Origin: an uncultured Mycoplasmatota bacterium
Lineage (GTDB): Bacteria; Bacillota_I; Bacilli_A; RF39; UBA660
DNA: 6,849 bases
Direction of reading: 5' to 3'
Assembly (NCBI GenBank): GCA_947296775.1
Contig: CAMYRF010000051.1
Coordinates: 1-6,849, forward strand
The notes below the pieces were generated by a model. The model was not told the origin of the DNA, did no database searches, and saw only the letters and a list, made by a program, of their open reading frames with translations. Shown here one piece after another: positions 5,110 to 6,849 of this stretch. Position 1 is the first letter of the stretch; every line of letters begins with the position of its first letter. Made by a program: the position numbers and the translations under genes.

Positions 5110-5364
5110 TTAATCTTTATCTTTCCAATACCACCATTTTAGTTTTTGTTCATCACGCACTTCATTTTCAGCATAATAAACAGCCATCCTAAATAAATAT
5201 AATTGACATCTATCTTCTTTAAAACCTTTTACCTTACAGTCCATATCATAAAGTTCTTCTGGATCTTTATCTTTTAAATCTTCTACACACCTAATTCCAA
5301 TATTAATTAAAGATTCTCTTGTTCTCTCACCAACGCCTGGAATTTTTCTTAAATCTGTTTTCAT
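5110..5364 (-). CDS. Cdd1-family helix-hairpin-helix protein (pathogenicity-locus type)
   Basis: An 84-residue protein of the Cdd1 family, named after a gene flanking the Clostridioides difficile pathogenicity locus. Seen: a single helix-hairpin-helix at 4-30 (DLRKIPGVGERTRESLINIG, with the PGVG hairpin typical of non-specific DNA-backbone binding), then VEDLKDKDPEELYD (27-40), DRCQLYLFRMAVYYAE (51-66) and the aromatic tail KLKWWYWKD (74-82), the family signature. Length is full. The cellular role is unknown; DNA binding is inferred from the motif. The start is ATG with GGAGAT upstream. It is 25 bp after the DUF3781 gene and is the last gene before a terminator, so it shares that transcript. 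Cdd1 genes occur in many Firmicutes and do not imply toxin genes here. Confidence 0.9.
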   Translation of the reverse strand: MKTDLRKIPGVGERTRESLINIGIRCVEDLKDKDPEELYDMDCKVKGFKEDRCQLYLFRMAVYYAENEVRDEQKLKWWYWKDKD

Positions 5365-5389
5365 TATTTATCTCCATTTCAAATTAAAT

Positions 5390-5632
5390 TTAAATAATAT
5401 GTGCGGTAATGATTGTATAACTATATGAATTGATAGTTATTTTAATATTATCTATTTCACAGTACCAATTCTTACCTTGTTTATATATATTGCAATTTTT
5501 GTCTAATACTTTATTCTTACAGTACAAAACTATATCATCGGTTTCTAACTTAAGATTTTTCTTAATTCTATCAATACCCATTTCAGTAGTATGAACTTTA
5601 TCCATATTTGATAACAAAACTTCTTTATCCAT
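5390..5632 (-). CDS. DUF3781 family protein
   Basis: An 80-residue protein matching the DUF3781 family from memory of its signature: LLSNMDKVHTTEMGIDRIKKNL (6-27), DIVLYCKNKVLD (33-44), GKNWYCEIDNIKITINSYSYTIITAH (53-78). The invariant-looking HTTE.G..RIKKNL and the terminal NSYSYTIITAH are its strongest marks. The fold looks like an N-terminal helical part and a C-terminal beta sheet; there is no membrane segment or export signal. The function is unknown. The start is ATG with AAAGGAG about ten bases upstream, a slightly long spacing. It lies 34 bp after the two-helix membrane protein and 25 bp before the Cdd1-like gene in one probable operon. Confidence 0.88.
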   Translation of the reverse strand: MDKEVLLSNMDKVHTTEMGIDRIKKNLKLETDDIVLYCKNKVLDKNCNIYKQGKNWYCEIDNIKITINSYSYTIITAHII

Positions 5633-5666
5633 TTGTTTTTAGCTCCTTTATGAATTATAGTTTGTA

Positions 5667-6383
5667 TTATTCTTTAATTGAAAAATCATAAATTTCTTCT
5701 GTTTTAGTTTCTTTGAAAACAAATAAAAATTTATTTTGTGATTCATCATATTTTTTCCAATTATTTTGATTATCTAAATAATAACTACTTTTACTATAGT
5801 AATGAAATGGTTTCCTTTCTCTAACAATTTTTATTTTTTTGTTCCAAAAGAAATCAATCTCTTCTATGATTGCGTTAATAAAATCATTTGTACTCTTAAA
5901 ATCCTCATTGCTAATACAAAGCTCTTCATTACCGTATATAAAATATACCCATATAACATTTTCGCTCATTTGCCATACTTCTAAATTCATATCACTAATA
6001 AAAGGTAGTTTAATACAATTTTCATCTTCCACATTAATAAAATTAATATTATGAGATATTCTAATTTTTTTAACAATTTTATCTATTATATCTTTTTTTA
6101 TACTTGCTTTATCATGAAATTTATTTTGAGTTCTAATTTCACTATCTGATTCATATAATTTTTTACCTTTATGTATTTTAATTAATAGATATATATAAGT
6201 GCAAAAAAACAAAAATGCAAGTACCCAACATACAATTTGCCATAAAAATTCTGAGCATCTTATCCCACACATTATAAATACCCATACAATAAAGCCTTCT
6301 AATAGTGTAATAACTATATATTTTACTGGCTTGGGACTAGCGTCAATTATATTTCTAAACAAATCCGTAAAAATTTCTTCCAT
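5667..6383 (-). CDS. Unrecognised membrane protein, two helices plus cytoplasmic domain
   Basis: I do not recognise a family. The 238-residue protein has two hydrophobic helices near the N-terminus, about 21-41 and 47-70, joined by a very short loop (GIRCSEF), making a membrane hairpin. Basic residues (KIHKGKK, 69-75) follow, so the remaining 165 residues should be cytoplasmic. That part is Lys/Glu/Asn-rich and looks alpha/beta, with an aromatic-rich segment NLEVWQMSENVIWVYFIYG (133-151), a helix FINAIIEEIDFFWNKK (168-183) and HYYSKSSYYLD (194-204). No catalytic motif is evident. Because the AGAGGAAA site lies inside an in-frame TTG extension starting at 6404, the ATG at 6383 is preferred. 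It sits 29 bp after the zinc-ribbon-like gene and 34 bp before the DUF3781 gene. A hairpin anchor with a cytosolic domain is also seen in some immunity and defence proteins, but nothing here proves that. Confidence 0.78.
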   Translation of the reverse strand: MEEIFTDLFRNIIDASPKPVKYIVITLLEGFIVWVFIMCGIRCSEFLWQIVCWVLAFLFFCTYIYLLIKIHKGKKLYESDSEIRTQNKFHDKASIKKDIIDKIVKKIRISHNINFINVEDENCIKLPFISDMNLEVWQMSENVIWVYFIYGNEELCISNEDFKSTNDFINAIIEEIDFFWNKKIKIVRERKPFHYYSKSSYYLDNQNNWKKYDESQNKFLFVFKETKTEEIYDFSIKE

Positions 6384-6387
6384 AAAA

Positions 6388-6395
6388 TTTCCTCT
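6388..6395 (-). promoter_or_regulatory. Ribosome binding site that fixes the start of the two-helix membrane protein
   Basis: AGAGGAAA on the minus strand, with its GAGG core seven bases before the ATG at 6383. The longer 245-residue reading from TTG at 6404 would include this site in the coding region and is rejected. Confidence 0.65.
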
Positions 6396-6412
6396 ACCTT
6401 TCAAATTATTAT

Positions 6413-6769
6413 TTATTTAACTTTTTTATAAATGTTTTCACAAGATTTACAAGTGATTTTCATTTCATAATCAGTCATTTTTTTATCTAATATTGTAATT
6501 AAAGGTTCATTATCTTTTGGACAGCAAAGTCTATTTTTTATAATAACTAATTCATCATTACAATCTGTACCTGCTCTACTATCCTCAAAATCTAGGAATG
6601 CTGTTCCCTGGCTTCCACAATTGCATTTATATTTTAATTCTAATCTATCATAAGTTGAATAACATAAATAACCTATATTTTCATTACACTTATCACAATA
6701 CATCCAGCCACCATAATTAGTAGCTAATCTCGTATTAACTAATTCCTTATTTTTTAATACTCTTGCCAT
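6413..6769 (-). CDS. Conserved hypothetical protein with zinc-ribbon-like cysteines
   Basis: A 118-residue cytoplasmic protein with two likely zinc-ribbon halves. The first has C25-X2-C28 (MYCDKCNENIGYLCY, also C36) and C49-X-C51-G; the second has C82-C83-P-K-D and C107-X2-C110. The N-terminal stretch LVNTRLATNYGGWMYCDKC looks strongly conserved in type and I believe similar uncharacterised proteins occur in gut Clostridia, but I know no assigned function. Zinc binding is inferred from the paired cysteines; the second half has an irregular first knuckle (CCPKD instead of CPXC), so it may be a degenerate site. The start is ATG with AAAGGAG seven bases upstream. The preceding gene ends 22 bp upstream and the two-helix membrane protein starts 29 bp downstream, so it lies inside an operon. 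Confidence 0.82.
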   Translation of the reverse strand: MARVLKNKELVNTRLATNYGGWMYCDKCNENIGYLCYSTYDRLELKYKCNCGSQGTAFLDFEDSRAGTDCNDELVIIKNRLCCPKDNEPLITILDKKMTDYEMKITCKSCENIYKKVK

Positions 6770-6791
6770 AATTTTTCTCCTTTAAAATTTT

Positions 6792-6849
6792 TTATTTACT
6801 TAACATTTTTATTGCTTCATCTTCATTTTCTACAAAAAATATATCTTTA
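6792..6849 (-). CDS. C-terminal tail of an unidentified gene (enters from beyond the window)
   Basis: Reading the minus strand from the window's end, one frame gives KDIFFVENEDEAIKMLSK then TAA (6794-6792), 18 residues with normal-looking composition. The stop is 22 bases before the next start, matching the spacing of the other genes in this cluster, which supports a real gene end rather than chance. The tail looks like a strand followed by an amphipathic helix. Nothing can be said about the product. Confidence 0.5.
   Translation of the reverse strand, partial: KDIFFVENEDEAIKMLSK

Noticed and set aside
5110..5364. Evidence for a toxin pathogenicity locus because of the Cdd1-like gene
   Set aside because: Cdd1 merely flanks the C. 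difficile locus and is widespread in Firmicutes; no toxin, holin or sigma-factor gene of that locus is present here.
5802..6054. Two overlapping plus-strand open frames (60 and 71 codons)
   Set aside because: Both are antisense to the two-helix membrane protein and lack ribosome sites; they read as random Phe/Ile/Lys/Ser-rich translation.
6199..6420. Plus-strand open frame of 73 codons
   Set aside because: It is antisense to the N-terminal part of the membrane protein, with no ribosome site or recognisable protein features.
678..6769. Possible reassignment of TGA (code 4), since no gene here ends in TGA
   Set aside because: No in-frame TGA occurs inside the genes and the Trp positions I checked are TGG. 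Ten stops of TAA/TAG are unremarkable in such AT-rich DNA.

Overview
This AT-rich window (roughly a quarter to 30% G+C by eye) comes from a low-G+C Gram-positive bacterium, most likely a gut Firmicute/Bacillota (Bacilli- or Clostridia-like). The evidence is strong AGGAGG-type ribosome sites, A/T-ending codons, TAA or TAG stops in all ten genes whose ends are visible, and families typical of that group (VanZ, RDD, DUF1848, DUF3781, Cdd1). The lineage is inferred, not proven. All eleven genes lie on the minus strand, so transcription runs from high to low coordinates.

Layout in transcription order. (1) 6849-5070 is an accessory cluster: the last 18 codons of an unidentified gene, a zinc-ribbon-like protein, a two-helix membrane protein with a cytoplasmic domain, a DUF3781 protein and a Cdd1-type helix-hairpin-helix protein. 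Gaps are 22-35 bp and the cluster ends at an intrinsic terminator (5070-5095). (2) 5063-2612 is a self-contained unit: a good promoter with an 8+8 bp inverted repeat laid over it, a RhuM-family gene, an unrecognised acidic 116-residue protein, a DUF1848 protein with a C-terminal cysteine cluster, and a textbook terminator (2612-2640). (3) 2611-587 holds a VanZ-RDD membrane protein and an XRE-type regulator carrying three membrane helices and an exported C-terminal domain, probably co-transcribed, closed by a bipartite terminator (587-640). (4) 555-1 holds the N-terminal 185 residues of a MATE-family efflux transporter that runs off the window; its best promoter lies inside the preceding terminator hairpin, in a 7+7 bp dyad.

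Units 3 and 4 look like cell-envelope or drug-response functions: a membrane-tethered regulator beside a VanZ-RDD protein, followed by an efflux pump. Units 1 and 2 look like accessory cargo. The likeliest home of something undescribed is the RhuM / 116-aa / DUF1848 unit, because it is discretely bounded, has its own operator-like site and joins two families without an established function to an orphan protein. There is no RNA gene, CRISPR array, insertion sequence or gene-free stretch above 300 bases; the longest gaps are about 120-130 bases and carry the terminators and promoters listed.
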